NCBI GenBank assembly: GCA_013339765.2
Contig: CM023449.1
Coordinates: 120,284,957-120,348,956 of the forward strand
Direction: 5' to 3'
DNA from: Haemaphysalis longicornis
Lineage: Eukaryota > Arthropoda > Arachnida > Ixodida > Ixodidae
DNA length: 64,000 bases
Numbering within the stretch: the stretch's first letter is position 1; every line of letters begins with the position of its first letter. The translations under genes were made by a program, and so were the position numbers. Under the pieces are notes generated by a model. It saw nothing but the letters and a program-made list of their open reading frames with translations, ran no database searches and was not told the origin of the DNA. Positions 11,053-22,229 of this stretch are shown piece after piece.

Positions 11053-12783
11053 GTACTCGGCAAAGAATGCTACGCACAAAAGTGCTCATGAGTACTTCGG
11101 AAAGAAGTTATGAAAAGTCGCCATGCTAAACTCGTGTTCGTTTAGGCCTGTTGACGTGGTCGAATACCGAAATACTCCATAATTCATCTGTTCATGTAAA
11201 TCAAGTGCCGCCAGATAAATATCGTTAGATGCCACTCACTTAGGAAAAATGTCTTAAGGGGCTTACATTGCAATCTGTTTGACCTGTGACCCCTGGTAGC
11301 GTCCTCAATAGTACGCAATTTCGTTTGAGCAATAGGTCAATCTTGTTGGCTCTTCTTTCGTAAGTCATTTAAATTTCTTTGAAGTACCTCGGCTCCTCTA
11401 CTTTGTGGCTCCTTGGGGATCTATGCATCTCGGGCCCTTCTCTCAAGCGTATCAAATTTTGCAACCAAAAGAGTCTTGCGCTACCGGCATAAAGCAACAA
11501 TAGGTAGGCATTTTCTCGGCAGTTACAAAACTTCTGCTTTGCCTCACTCCTGCTCTTTGAGATTCAGAGAAATAAGTTTTGGAGCGCTTTTACACGACGA
11601 GGTTTTTTCAATGCATAACTTGAGTTTGGTCGTATGCCTCAGGTAGTTTTATTGCCTCTCCCGGAAAAAAATCTTTACAAATTCATTGCACCACATAACA
11701 AGCACAGTTCTTGTTTCCAGCAAATTTTTTTATGGAAAGTCTAACAAAATGAGCCCTCGTGCAGGCTTTTGAATAGCACTGCGGAAAAAGATTGGAGGCT
11801 ACGGAATATAGAAAATGCGACGGAGCAGGCTTCCTGTGGCTTTACTGCTCCATGAAACAGCAATGCGTCGCGGCGCAGGGGACGTCGTTAAAGCCCCGTT
11901 CCGCCAAGAAACCTTAAATAAAGGTTGCACTGCGGGACGTTTTCTTCTAGTGCATAGAAATCAATATGCCAACGAACGCATTATTTGCCCGTACCCGTGA
12001 AGTACAACCAAATGTAAACTTACTACGATCATATATAACCTAAGCACTGAAAGGTAATGTATTTGTGTTTTGGCGTACCAACACTTGTGCGCGCTTTACG
12101 GGGACTATGGTTTCATGCCTAAGTTTCATGGCGCTACTAGGTGCTGGAGCACGCAACAGGGATGACATATATCCTCTGTTCAAAAGAGGACAGGCACTAT
12201 AAGCGCCACAGGAACGATATACTTCGTTTTCAATAACACGGAAGGAGGATACGGTGCTTACCCGTCTGGCCCTTCTCCCGTGTTCTTTTAATGATGTTCG
12301 CATAAAATAAAGATGATCACTCTTCGAGGCAAAGTATTTTGGTGAAATGGAGCAGCGCTTGAATGCTTTCTAAGTACATTTATCAGGAGTGGCTGCCTAT
12401 TTTATTGTTACGTCCTGATGCTTCGGGGGGAACCGCTGACCGATCAAAGGCGGGCCGAATGTATATATTAGGTGCATCACATGGTTTAAGAGGCAGGGAA
12501 AAGCGTGCGTTGGGATGGCCGGTGCCGATGATGGCGGACAGATCCCAACAGATGAGCGCAGGACTTCGAGCCATAACGCAGTCATCTTCAGGCTATATGG
12601 ATGCCCACTTCACACAGCGCATTCCACCAAGAGGGAGATGGAACGAGGTTAATAACATTTACAAAGGATGATAAATGTCCTAACAACGCAATTGTTTCGG
12701 TATCGCCTATGTGTATCCAAGCAATATGCGTCCCTTACATTTGCTGTTTTGCAATTCTCCGCAGAAGTCGGCGGAGACACTCA
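11053..12783. other. Spacer between satellite A and minisatellite M; no gene recognised
   Basis: About 1.7 kb with no coding motifs. A 100-residue frame at 12363-12671 has no recognisable domain. If the satellite-armed element proposed in Part 2 is real, this is its interior. Confidence 0.5.
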
Positions 12784-13115
12784 TGAGTACACTCACTCAG
12801 ACCCAACGGGGCTTAAACTCATGTGTGTGTTTGGGTTTGTGTGAGCGCAAGGCTGGTGTGGCATGGTGAGTTTGAACCCGGCTGGTTTTGAGTACACGTA
12901 AGACTGAGTGAGTTCTGAGTCCTTTTTGATTTTGAGTACATTTTGAGTTATGAGTACATTTTGAGCTTGAGTACATTTTGAGTTTTGAGACCATTTTGAA
13001 TGTGAGTAATTTTAAGTTTGAGTACATTTCGAGTTTGAATTCCTTGTGAATTGGAGTCCAGTATGAGTTCCGAGTACACATGAGTTTTGAGTTAATTTTG
13101 AGTTTGAGTACACAT
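12784..13115 (+). repeat. Minisatellite M, variants of GAGTACATTTTGAGTTT
   Basis: The GAGT/TTTTGAG theme recurs about every 16-18 bases with much variation, for example TGAGTACATTTTGAG several times between 12935 and 13030. The same motif in the same orientation forms islands at 19665-19898 and 20455-20625. Confidence 0.8.
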
Positions 13116-13554
13116 GAGTAGCCTAGGAGGCAGCTATGCTTAAATAAGTTTCATCTGTCGCATTGGGCTCGCAGTTCAAGTTACCTGCTGGTACAGCAGC
13201 ATTCATGATGGACATGATCGGTTGGTGGGGAGATGGGGGGGGGGGGAGAGTTGGAGGGGGGTGTTTAATTTAGTTGCTCGGCGTGTGACTGATCATTGAC
13301 TGGTGAGGTCATAAAAAAGGGTTATCGCACCTTTTCCTCTTGATGGATCCTCTATGAAGGTGGGAGCGGGTGGTGGGAAAGGACACGGCGGCGCATGGTT
13401 GGCAGTTGTTCGCCTGCTTCTGTCAAAGGTTTGATTTGCCAGGGTCAAAACAGAAGAGGTGAGCACCGGGTGGAAGGGGCGGCGGCTGTCGCCTCCGCTC
13501 TTTCAAATGGGTTGTCAACTGAACTGACTGGGCGACGCCCATTTAGATAGAATA
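13116..13554. other. Spacer between minisatellite M and satellite B; no gene recognised
   Basis: It contains an 11-G run and further G-tracts at 13230-13260. No coding motif was seen. Confidence 0.5.
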
Positions 13555-14865
13555 ATGATTGCATTATGAGATGGATTGTGTAAAAATTCAAATAGATATC
13601 GCTAAGGCGGGTAAGGTGTCAAATAAAGACCCGGTTAACGGAATCACGCGAAGTAAATTAAAAATGCTTCCTGTGTATAGTGATAAGGCAGTCATATTAG
13701 GTCATAGACGGGTTCAAATTGAAAATTATGCCTCGAAGGCATGTGCGGAATCATATTCAAGGACTAGATGACCGGAATCACGTGCGACAACAATGCATTA
13801 TGTGTATATCATGACCTAGTTATGGTGAGTCATAGATTGGCTTAGAATTCCAATTCCTAACGCTAGGGCGTGATGCGTATGAAAGTAAAGGCCTCGATGA
13901 GGGAATCACGTGGGACAAATGCAAAAATGCTTTCTCATTATTATCATAATATTGTCATGGTTGGTCAGAATCTCATACATTGGGTTAAGTTCAGAATGAC
14001 GCCACTAGAGTGTGCGGGGCATCAAATTGAAGGTTGCGATGAGGGAAATCATGTGGGACAAAAATGCGGTATGGCTATACTATGAGAGAATCATGGTTAG
14101 TCAGTGTTTGGGTTAACGTTTAAATTGATGCAACTGGGATGTGTTGGCTATCAAAATAATGACCTACATGAGGGGAATCACGTGGGACAAATACGAAAAT
14201 GATTCCTAGTTATAGTCATGAGATAGTCATGGCTAGTCTTATATAGGGTCAAAATTCGAAGTAACCTCGGTAGGTCTCCTAGGGTATCAAATTTATGATT
14301 TGGATGAGGGGAATCACGTGGGACAAAAAAAAAAGCTTCGTGGTTCTAATTACGAGGTAGTCATTGGGCGTCATAGATTGAGTTAAAATTCGAGGTGAGG
14401 CCGCTAAAGCGTGTGGGTATCAAATTGAAAGTTTCCATTAGGAGAATCACGTGGGGCATATTATTAATGCGTCATGCTCGCAGTCATAAGTCCTGCTCGC
14501 AGTCATGGTTAGTCAGACTTGAATAAAATTCTAAATGATCCTGCTAGGGTGTGTGGGGTACCAAATTGAAGGTCGCGTTGAGGGGAATCGCGTGAAATAA
14601 ATATAAAAACGCTTGCTGGGTATAGGTATGAGATAGTCGTGGTGAGTCATAGACTGAGTGAAAATTAAAATTGACGCCAGTAGGGCTTGTTGGGTATCAA
14701 ATTAAGGTTCTCGATGAGGGAAATCGCGTGAAAAACATAAACAAATGCGTCCTTCTTATCATCATGATATAGTCATGGCTAGTCATAGATTAGGTCATAA
14801 TTCAAAGTGATGCCGATAAGGGCTGTAGGGTATCAAATTGTCTCTGTGAAGGAAGTTGGATCGAA
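13555..14865 (+). repeat. Satellite B array, forward, about 135-bp units
   Basis: About nine units are marked by GGGGAATCACGTGGGACAAA-like blocks at about 13640, 13773, 13906, 14045, 14174, 14308, 14443, 14582 and 14718, spaced 129-139 bases. Each unit also has GTCATGGCTAGTCATAGATT and GGGTATCAAATTGAAGGT. Several units keep the palindrome CACGTG. An inverted array of the same unit lies at 18238-18990. The long period and lack of variable spacers rule out CRISPR. Confidence 0.85.
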
Positions 14866-15865
14866 TGCAACCATATGAAATCGTGGCACTGAATAATGAC
14901 CATTTAGGTAAAAATTCTTATTCAGTGCCTCATAGGTATAGTTGTGCTCGTGAATTGATGGAACACCTTCTTGAAAATGCCGTTGGTTTGACACATTGCA
15001 GAATTCAACATCCAACAACAAGCCTGCTGTTCCGTGAAACAGCTTAGAAACTATTAGACTGATATATGTTGCAGTTAATTAAGGGGTTAGTCACGCCTAT
15101 GAATGGCTTGCTTGATCTCGCATTGCGTTCATATTCGATTCTGTGTGCCCCGTGCAGGCGCAGGTTGTGCCGCTAATGTTGCACGCTATATTCTAGACTA
15201 ATCTGCCACCCTCTAATACTTTTCTGCGGCATTACGCAAAAGTAATTCAAATGGCCCTACTGGACTAGATATGCATCAGGTGCGGGATAAAAAAAATACA
15301 TGCGTATAAGAAAAAGAAGCATGTATGTACCGCAAAACAGACATTGTGATGTTTCGTCATGGTTTGACAGCGGAGCTGTTTTTTAAACCGTAAGCCTCGA
15401 AATTGCAGGAATAACACCAAGACAAGGCCGAGCGCTCGTGAGCTTTTGCTTCGTGGCGTCCGATGAGCTTCATCGACACGCGCAGCACCTATAGCAATGA
15501 TAAAATAAGAAAACTACAGCGCTATCATCAAGCGCTACGCACACGTAAAGAAAAACTTCCAGCGCTGATGCTAAAGCTAAAAACACACCTTGCTTGGGAG
15601 AGATCCCCACAGCCGCATTCTCTAGAAGCCAATATGGGTGCTTGGCTGCGAGTGGGCCAATTCTTCCCGAAATAATTTGCAAATCCAGCACCACTGCCAA
15701 GAGTCGATGACGAAGAGTCTCCATTGCTGAGAAAGAATTTGCTTCCACCACTCGCCGCGAAGTAGACGACGACCTCTTCGATGCTTATGATGACGATTGC
15801 TATCACCGCCATTTAAGAAATAAGCAAAAAAAATATCCCACCTCCCCTCGCGGGAACCCCTGTGT
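14866..15865. other. No gene recognised
   Basis: The sequence immediately beyond satellite B has short frames without recognisable domains. Confidence 0.5.
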
Positions 15866-16292
15866 AGATGCGACGCATAGGGGGTTCACGTTGCAGGAAC
15901 GGCGTTGCAGGGGGGTGCACGAGGAACGGCGCTGGAACGATGGAGCGGAGTGGCGAAGGCACCGCGTTTTATAGCGCGCATAACGGTGAGGGGACGCGCC
16001 GGCGCCAGTGCGTCTGCCGCGGCTATGACGCAACACAATCCAACACAATCCACTTTAATCCAGTCTAATCCAAATCCAATACAATCCAAGCCAAGCCAAG
16101 CCAATCCAAGCCAATCCATTCGAATCCAATCCAATGCCCCTCGCGAGAGGGGTTCGCTATCGGAGAGGAGAGGGGGTGAGCCGCGGAGAGCGCAGCTCAC
16201 GCGGCGAGGAGAATGGGGGAGGGGCGGACGCCGACAACAACGCCGACGCCGGATGCCGAGACAAGGCGAGTGAATGAGATGCAGTCGCATCT
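15866..16292. mobile_element. Short inverted-end element with an internal CCAAT-type minisatellite
   Basis: The left end AGATGCGAC (15866-15874) is inverted at the right end (GTCGCATCT, 16284-16292), giving an element of about 427 bp. The interior is GC-rich and ends with repeated ACGCCGACAACAACGCCGAC-like sequence. The middle (16030-16140) is a degenerate pentanucleotide array of CCAAT/CCAAG type. The motif GCATAGGGGGT near the left end and the GACGCCGACG block near the right end recur at 62700-63215, suggesting a second family member. Only short TIRs are visible and no target duplication was found. Confidence 0.5.
16030..16140. repeat. Degenerate (CCAAT/CCAAG) pentanucleotide array
   Basis: Roughly twenty five-base units such as AATCC and AAGCC follow one another. 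All three forward frames are open across it, which explains the Gln/Ser/Asn/Pro-rich and Trp/Leu/Gly-rich frames here. They should not be read as genes. Confidence 0.8.
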
Positions 16293-16606
16293 AATATGCT
16301 GAAACTTATCTATTTGTCCGGCAATACTAACCTGCAAAACCTTCGCTATTTACGTTGAAATTTTTCGCATACCCGAGCTGCGGCATATATAGGCTTCGGG
16401 TTGTTTTTTCTCGGCTTCCCGTCGATGAGACGAACAGAAGATACCTCCAGAGAAGAGAAACGTGAAATAGGGATTGAGAATGACGGACAATAAACAGCGT
16501 TTCCAAAGGCAGCGTACGACCGTACGCATTCTGGCAAATTTGCTTGGTTCGAAGTCTTTCCGGTTCAGCACGACGACCAATTCGCGGCTGCACTCAAGGG
16601 ACGCGG

Positions 16607-16706
16607 AAAATCTGTTCAGTGAATAGACTGCGCACATGTAGATACTTCTTTGCCGTAAAATCTGTGCAGTGACTCGACTGCGCACATGTAGATACTTCTT
16701 TGTCGT
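16607..16706. repeat. 50-bp tandem duplication
   Basis: Units 16607-16656 and 16657-16706 share GACTGCGCACATGTAGATAC and TTCTTTG, with only a few differences. Confidence 0.85.
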
Positions 16707-17371
16707 GGTGCAATTGAGATGTTTCTTGCATGAGCACACTTTGCGCTAACGCTTACTTTTGGGGCAGCCAACAACGGCGTAATCACACCCGGACGAGTAG
16801 CTGCTATACATTCCTAAGTAAAGGAAACGACAGCAACTTGCCCACATTTAAGAAAATAAACATCAATTGGGGATGAAAGTGGGGCGCCCTGCTTGCACGG
16901 TTAAACGCAGCCTCACAGGCAACCCCCGTCAGGACAAAGCGCTAGTGGGGTGGCCCGCCGCCTTAGTGGGTTGGGAAGGGAATTTGTGGGCAAATCTGAC
17001 AGCTCTCCCAGGCTTTGAACATTTTCCTTAAAGCACTGTTGAACTTGTCGCTGCTGATGTAGCGAGCAAGCAACACCGATTTTCGATGCCGCCTGTAATG
17101 TCGACGTCAAATGAAACGCGAACACGAAATTATGAATCAGAACGTGCAAAACTGAAAAATACTGTTCTTAAAATTCACTTAACGGCACGCTATTGGTATA
17201 TTTGGAAATCCACATTTCCCAATTTTGTTTTTGTAACTAAGTCACGCGTAATTTTGGCTTGCATGGAAAAAAAATCGCGCGAATTTTGCGTTCAGGTTCA
17301 TATTTTCCTGTTCGCGTTGCATTTGACGCCGATAGTACGTCTGATATTCACACACGGCACGGAGCAACAGC

Positions 17372-17410
17372 GTGGGACTGCGACGTCGTCTCCTCGCCCC
17401 GCAGTCCCAC
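17372..17410. repeat. 11-bp hairpin
   Basis: GTGGGACTGCG (17372-17382) is perfectly inverted at 17400-17410. Confidence 0.7.
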
Positions 17411-18237
17411 AGAAAATCCCGCCAGGTAGCACGTTAGAAAATGGCCGACCCGCCAAAATTCAGGTCTATACAAGTAATACAAGCACAGTGCAGTGAGCAT
17501 TGCGTAGATGCGAATGTTGACCCTTTCCGACATTTAAAAAAGATTCCCGGATCTCCATCTCCATCTTGCCCCTGTGGCTGTTCACCAGCGTTGTTTTGGT
17601 GGCTGCACAGGCTTTTTTCCATACATTGCCACCCGCAGGGTGTCGACCAAGCCAGGTTTTTGGAATCGCCTGGTCAAATGCCGCAAGCGCGATTGATCCC
17701 TCCAAAGCACCAGGTGTAAGTTTTTGATATTGTAAGGGCCTTTGGTACTTGGTGAAGTTGGACGTTTATTCTACGACACTGCCATCTCCGAAAACCGGTC
17801 CAGAAATCAACAATGATGATGATCAGTCCAGAAGAAGATAAAGTGTTCTCTTGAAGAGTTTGATCAAGGGGATAGTGCTTAAGTGAAATAAATTAATTTC
17901 CACGCTTCGGAGCTTCGCGCTTACAATATTGGTGTCCTTCAAAGCTGAACTCGCCATTACTAAGTAGCACGTGTGTGCTTTACCTTCACGCGAATCCCGA
18001 CACGGAAACCAATAATTTTACAGCCCCGATGAGCCTACAACACAACTTCGAATTTTTACTAATGAAGTGACTGCACATAATGGTCTTACGATGCGGTCAT
18101 TCTCTGGTTTGTATTTGCTTCCTCAAACCCTTCCCTTTGACACCACAATTCCTTTTGTGCTACCATTCTAGCACCTGTGATGAATTTGCACAGTTTCTCC
18201 ATTTGGAACGAGTACTGATCAGCGGGATCCTCTTTTT

Positions 18238-18990
18238 ATCTGCCGCACATAATTTATTCATCTAAACCTTCAATTTGATACCCCCACCCTGTCGTGATGT
18301 CTTTGAATTTGAACTTAATTTATGGCTTACCATGACTATCCGATGAAGATAACGAGGATGCAACTTAATTGTCCCAAGTAAATCCCATCATTCAGACTTT
18401 CAATTTGATACCCCATACACCGTGGCGGCATCACTTCGATTTTAACCCATTTAATGACTCATCATGACTATATCATGATTATGACCAGGATAAAGTTTTA
18501 TTTGTCGCACGTAATTTCCCTCATTGAGAACTTCAATTTGACACCCCACACACTCTAGCGGCACATCACTTTGAATGTTAACTATATCTATGAATCACCA
18601 TGACTGTCACGATTATAACCAGCAAACAATTTTTTTCTCCACGTGAATTCTCTTACCGAGATCTTCAATTCGATACTCCACACCCCCTAGCGGCATCCCA
18701 ATAAATTTTAAACCATTGTATGACTCACCGTGACTATGTCATAATTACGAGCAGGATGTATTTCTTTTTTGCCCAACGTCAGTTTCCTAATCAAAAACCT
18801 TCATTAAGGACCGCAATTTCAACCCTTACTATGACTCACCTTAACTAAGTCATGATTATGACGACAAAGCAATTTTTGTTTGTCCCACGTAATTCCCCTC
18901 CTCGAGACCTTGAATTTGATACCCCACATGACCTAGCGGCACATCACTTCGAATTTTAACCCAATCTGTGATTATCCATGACTCATACAT
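18238..18990 (-). repeat. Satellite B array, inverted
   Basis: About five to six units in the opposite orientation to 13555-14865 are marked by TTCAATTTGATACCCC at about 18270, 18398, 18531, 18663 and 18908. The right-hand unit passes directly into satellite A at about 18985. It therefore forms an inverted pair with the forward array 3.4 kb upstream. Confidence 0.82.
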
Positions 18991-19170
18991 TACACGGTTA
19001 GCCATTTCCGTAATATTTCGTATAGTTCTTATTTTTAAGTTTTTTTTGTAAATTTTGGTTGATCAGTTTACGCTTTATATTTACGCTTTTGCTAACGATG
19101 ACTGGTTGAACTTCCGCGATATCTGCATTTTTGTTGAAAGGCCGGTTGGTGTGTGGGGGGGAAGAAGGGG
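18991..19170 (+). repeat. Satellite A, about one unit with its G-rich end
   Basis: The unit contains ATTACACGGT, a T-rich core, GTTTACGCTTTATATTTACG and GATATCTGCATTTTTGTTG. It is followed by a G-run and GAACTCGGCA. This is the same order and orientation as the end of the array at 10867-11075. Confidence 0.72.
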
Positions 19171-19664
19171 GAACTCGGCAGTGATTGCTGTGCATTAAAA
19201 AGCAAAGACTGATCCATGAATGCGTCATGCTTCAGAGATTCGTGGGGACAGTTTGCTTTGATACAACGCGTTTCTTCAGGATGCGGATCGAGAATGTACC
19301 GGATCGTAACCCCAACCAGCATCGGCGTAGATGAACTGAGCAGTGAGCGCACGTCCTCTCGCCCAATGCTGTTTGTTTCTCCTCAGGGCCCCAGCACACC
19401 ATCGAGTCTGGACACCGTCTATTAAGAACACCTACACGGAACCCATATCTAGAGTTTGGTATCCAATATATAAGTATAACTGCTGGCAAGCAGCGCTAAT
19501 CACCATGGCCAGTAGATATAGCTGCATTAAATCTGCAACGAAACTTGTTTGTGACCTCAGAGCGGTTATGGTATCATGTCGTACCGAATTCAAGAGTTTG
19601 AGCTCACGAATGTGAACCCGTAATAGTTTTTAGGCATGAATTTTTAAGCTGAATGCTAACGAAT
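19171..19664. other. Spacer; no gene recognised
   Basis: No clear similarity to the spacer at 11053-12783 was seen by eye, although both sit between satellite A and minisatellite M. Confidence 0.45.
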
Positions 19665-19898
19665 TGTGAGTCCATCTGAGCACGACTAAATTTTAGAGCA
19701 CGAGGGAGTTCTGAGTCTATTTGTCTTGTGAATTCATTTCTAGTTGTCAGTATATTTTGAGTTCTGAGGTCATTTTGAGCTGCGAGTTCATTTGAGATGT
19801 GAGTTGATTTTGCGTTTTGGGTACATTTTGAGTTCTGTGTACATTTTGAGTTCTGAGTACACTTTGACTTTGAGTGTATTTTGAGTTTTGAGTCTATT
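19665..19898 (+). repeat. Minisatellite M, second island
   Basis: Repeats of TTTTGAGTTCTGAGTACA type run up to the edge of an inserted element at about 19900. Confidence 0.8.
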
Positions 19899-19899
19899 A

Positions 19900-20407
19900 G
19901 ATGCAAGGCATCTCTTACACTCGGCCTGTCCCGCGTTGACCGGCCTAGTCCGCACTCCTCATTACGCATGCACAAACTCTCCTCCGTTCTTCTCTGCGAC
20001 AGCTGTGCGTTATGCGCTCTCTCCCGCTCATTATCATAACAACAGCTGGCGCGCTTCGCCTACGTTCGCATGTGCTCCGGCGCGCTTGTGCGCGCATGTG
20101 TGCGCATGCGCAACTTCCCTCCGCTGTCTCCTCTCCTTCAAGCGCGCATATAAAGCGGTGAGCGCTCGGCTCCCGTTCAGTTAAGCGCGCGCTTTCGCCT
20201 GACGCAGTTGCTCGACTCCGCTTGACTTTGCTCGTGCTTCGCTTGACGACGACGACGACTCTGTTGAATCTTCCGATGGAGACGGTCTTTACGTACTTGG
20301 AACTCTACGCGGGATTGAGCATCATTTAAGGTTCTCTACACTTCAACCACATTTGTGTAACCAACATAACAGAAACGCGAATTGAACCCCGTGAGATGCC
20401 TTGCATC
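19900..20407 (+). mobile_element. Possible solo LTR or inverted-end element with a Pol II promoter
   Basis: The segment starts GATGCAAGGCATCTC and ends with its exact inverse GAGATGCCTTGCATC; trimmed by two bases it runs TG...CA like an LTR. It splits minisatellite M, which resumes at 20455, so it is an insertion. Inside is a TATA box with a correctly placed arthropod-type initiator, listed separately. The size of about 505 bp suits a solo LTR left by recombination. Against this, no 4-6 bp target duplication is visible and no polyadenylation signal was found. The alternative is a small DNA transposon with palindromic ends. Confidence 0.5.
20149..20182 (+). promoter_or_regulatory. TATA box plus initiator core promoter
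   Basis: TATAAAG at 20149-20155 is followed by TCAGTT at 20177-20182, matching the arthropod initiator TCAKTY. Its A (20179) is 30 bases from the start of the TATA box. This is the normal core-promoter geometry and supports Pol II transcription from the surrounding LTR-like element. Confidence 0.6.
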
Positions 20408-20454
20408 ACCCCAGGGTTCCGCTCGTGGGAAGGTGGCGGAATTTTTTTTTTGTG

Positions 20455-20625
20455 TGTTTTCTGAGTACATTTTCAGTTTTGAGTCCGAATGAGTTCTGAG
20501 TTATGCGCTCACTGTGAGTTTGAGTTAGAGTGAGCGCCGATGTGCTGCTCAAAAATGAGTGGAAGTTTGAGTGACCATTGATTCCAAAATACCTTTGTGA
20601 GTGAGTTTGAGTGAGCTGCACCAAA
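20455..20625 (+). repeat. Minisatellite M, third island
   Basis: GAGTACATTTTCAGTTTTGAG is followed by GAGTTTGAGT and GAGTGAGTTTGAG variants. It continues the array interrupted by the element at 19900-20407. Confidence 0.75.
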
Positions 20626-20723
20626 TTTGCAGAGGGATGATTCTCCGTAATTCTATCTTCTAAATGTTTCAACAAGACGGTGCTTTATGCCGGGGTACAC
20701 AAACCGCACCGAGGTCATGTCTG

Positions 20724-22205
20724 TCACGAGAGAGAGAGAGAGAGAGAGAGATAACACCTTTATTTGTCCTGCAAACGCGACGCGGCCTCACGTCGTGTCA
20801 GCCGGCCACTCGGCTTCCGTCACCTACTCATGCCTACCCCCGGCTGCGGGTGACACTTTCGGGCGTTGAAGCTCGAAAGCGTCCGACACTTGCTGGACGG
20901 CCATGTGATGTATGACGTAGTCTTTGCACGCCGCCGCACTGACAAGGTACGGCGGGAACGTCTCTGCTGCACTGGCCTCGCTCGGGTGTCTTCTGCAGTC
21001 CCGCAGGATGTGGGCCGCCTTGGCCCTGTCCTTCTTGCACATCACCCACACATCACTGGGGTACACCTCCGGGCATATGTGTTTAGCTATCACTGGAGTC
21101 ATCAGCGCATGTGTTTGCAGCTGCCTAAACACCACTGATTCGCGTCGCGCCAGCTTAGGGTGGGGTGGGGGTAGCGTCCGGTGGTTAGTCCGGTACCACT
21201 CCAGGGTGTCCTTGTAGGTGGTGAGCTGCACCACCTCGTCGTCTTCCTTCGCCGCAAGTTGGGGGCTCGGGCTCACGCCGCGGCTGGTGAACGCGCGCTC
21301 CGCTTGGTCCGCCTCCCCGTTGCGGTTCTCGCCCGTGCTGAACGGGCCGGTGTGCGCCGGGAACCACTTAATAGTCACCGCTGATCGTCTGGGGAGTAGG
21401 GCCCCGCACACCCTCACAACACTGAGGGAGACACTATTCGTAGCGTAGTGCGAGATCGCCTGTCTCGCGTCACTGATCCCTGTGGTGCACTCTAGGTGCG
21501 CAAGGGCTAATGCGATCGCCATCTCTTCGGCCTGGTCCGTGCTCTTGGCCCTGACGCTGCCTGCCGTGTACAAAGCCCCGGTGGTGGCTGCTACCACCGC
21601 CGCGGCGTACGTGTTGGGCCGGTCCGGGTACTTGGCTACGTCCACGTAGTATGCTCCGGTGTCTGTCGCGTGGGTCGCCGTGAGTGCCTTGGCTCTGGCG
21701 AGCCGTCGTTCCTGATTGTGCTCAGGATACATGTGCCGGGGGATCGGTGGCACGTGGAGGTTGCGGAGCAGGTCCCGCGGAAGCGAGGCTCGCTCCGCGC
21801 CGTCCGGCGTTCCTTGTCCCTGTTGCCCGAGCCGATGTAGGATCGCGGGTCCCGCTCTCGTTTGCCTTAGTCTCGTTAGCTGTGCCGTGCGCTGGGCCTC
21901 GGCTATCTCGTCGCGAGTGTTGTGAACTCCCAGCTCGAGGAGCTTGTCCGTGCTGGTGTGCGTGTATAGCCCGAGTGCCGCCTTATACGCCTTGCGGATG
22001 ATGGCGTCGAGCTTTTTGCGCTCCGCCGTCTTCCAGTTGTGGAAAGCCGCTACATAGGCTACGTGAATGACTGCGAATGACTGTACGAGCCGGAGCAGAC
22101 TTGCTTCCTTCATCCTCGCATGCCTGGTGGGACACCCTCCGGATGAGTCTAGTGGCCGTTTCCATCTTAGTTTCCAGCTTCCTGATTGCACAACGGCCTC
22201 GCAAC
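20724..22205 (-). mobile_element. I-group LINE, 5'-truncated 3' end
   Basis: The piece contains the ORF2 C-terminus (next entry) and a 3' UTR. In the minus-strand sense it ends with an AATAAA signal near 20758 and a (CT)n tail, seen as (GA)n at 20727-20750. Homology to the element at 39550-43229 begins only at AIRKLETK, so it is truncated upstream by incomplete reverse transcription or deletion. Confidence 0.82.
20824..22191 (-). pseudogene. I-group LINE ORF2, RNase H and C-terminal region
   Basis: A 455-residue frame covers the region after the RT, an RNase H domain and a C-terminal cysteine/histidine segment. The RNase H acidic residues are all visible: the Asp in AYYVDVAK, the Glu in AEEMAIALAL, the Asp in GISDARQA and the Asp in GEADQAERAF. 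RNase H removes the RNA template during retrotransposition in I-group LINEs. The C-terminal metal-binding-like motif has lost its first Cys (VWVMCKKDRAKAAHILRDC, against CVLCEKERATAAHILWNC in the relative at 43012). The start shown is not a real start: homologous sequence continues upstream in another frame (KLETKMETATRLIRRVS), so there is a frameshift near 22130. Without EN and RT it cannot act alone. Confidence 0.8.
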
Positions 22206-22229
22206 CAGGAAGCTGTCCGTCACGAAAAT

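Larger units (their letters stand above)
16293..18237. other. No gene recognised; minor repeats
   Basis: It contains a 50-bp tandem duplication and a hairpin, listed separately. A 136-residue frame at 17086-17496 and shorter frames show no known domain. Confidence 0.5.

Noticed and set aside
13555..14865. CRISPR-like regularly spaced repeats
   Set aside because: The period is about 135 bases, whole units are related without unique spacers, and the setting is an animal genome. It is a satellite.
15905..16290. Gln/Ser/Pro-rich and Trp/Leu/Gly-rich open frames
   Set aside because: They are translations of the CCAAT-type pentanucleotide array and GC-rich flanks, open in several frames on both strands.
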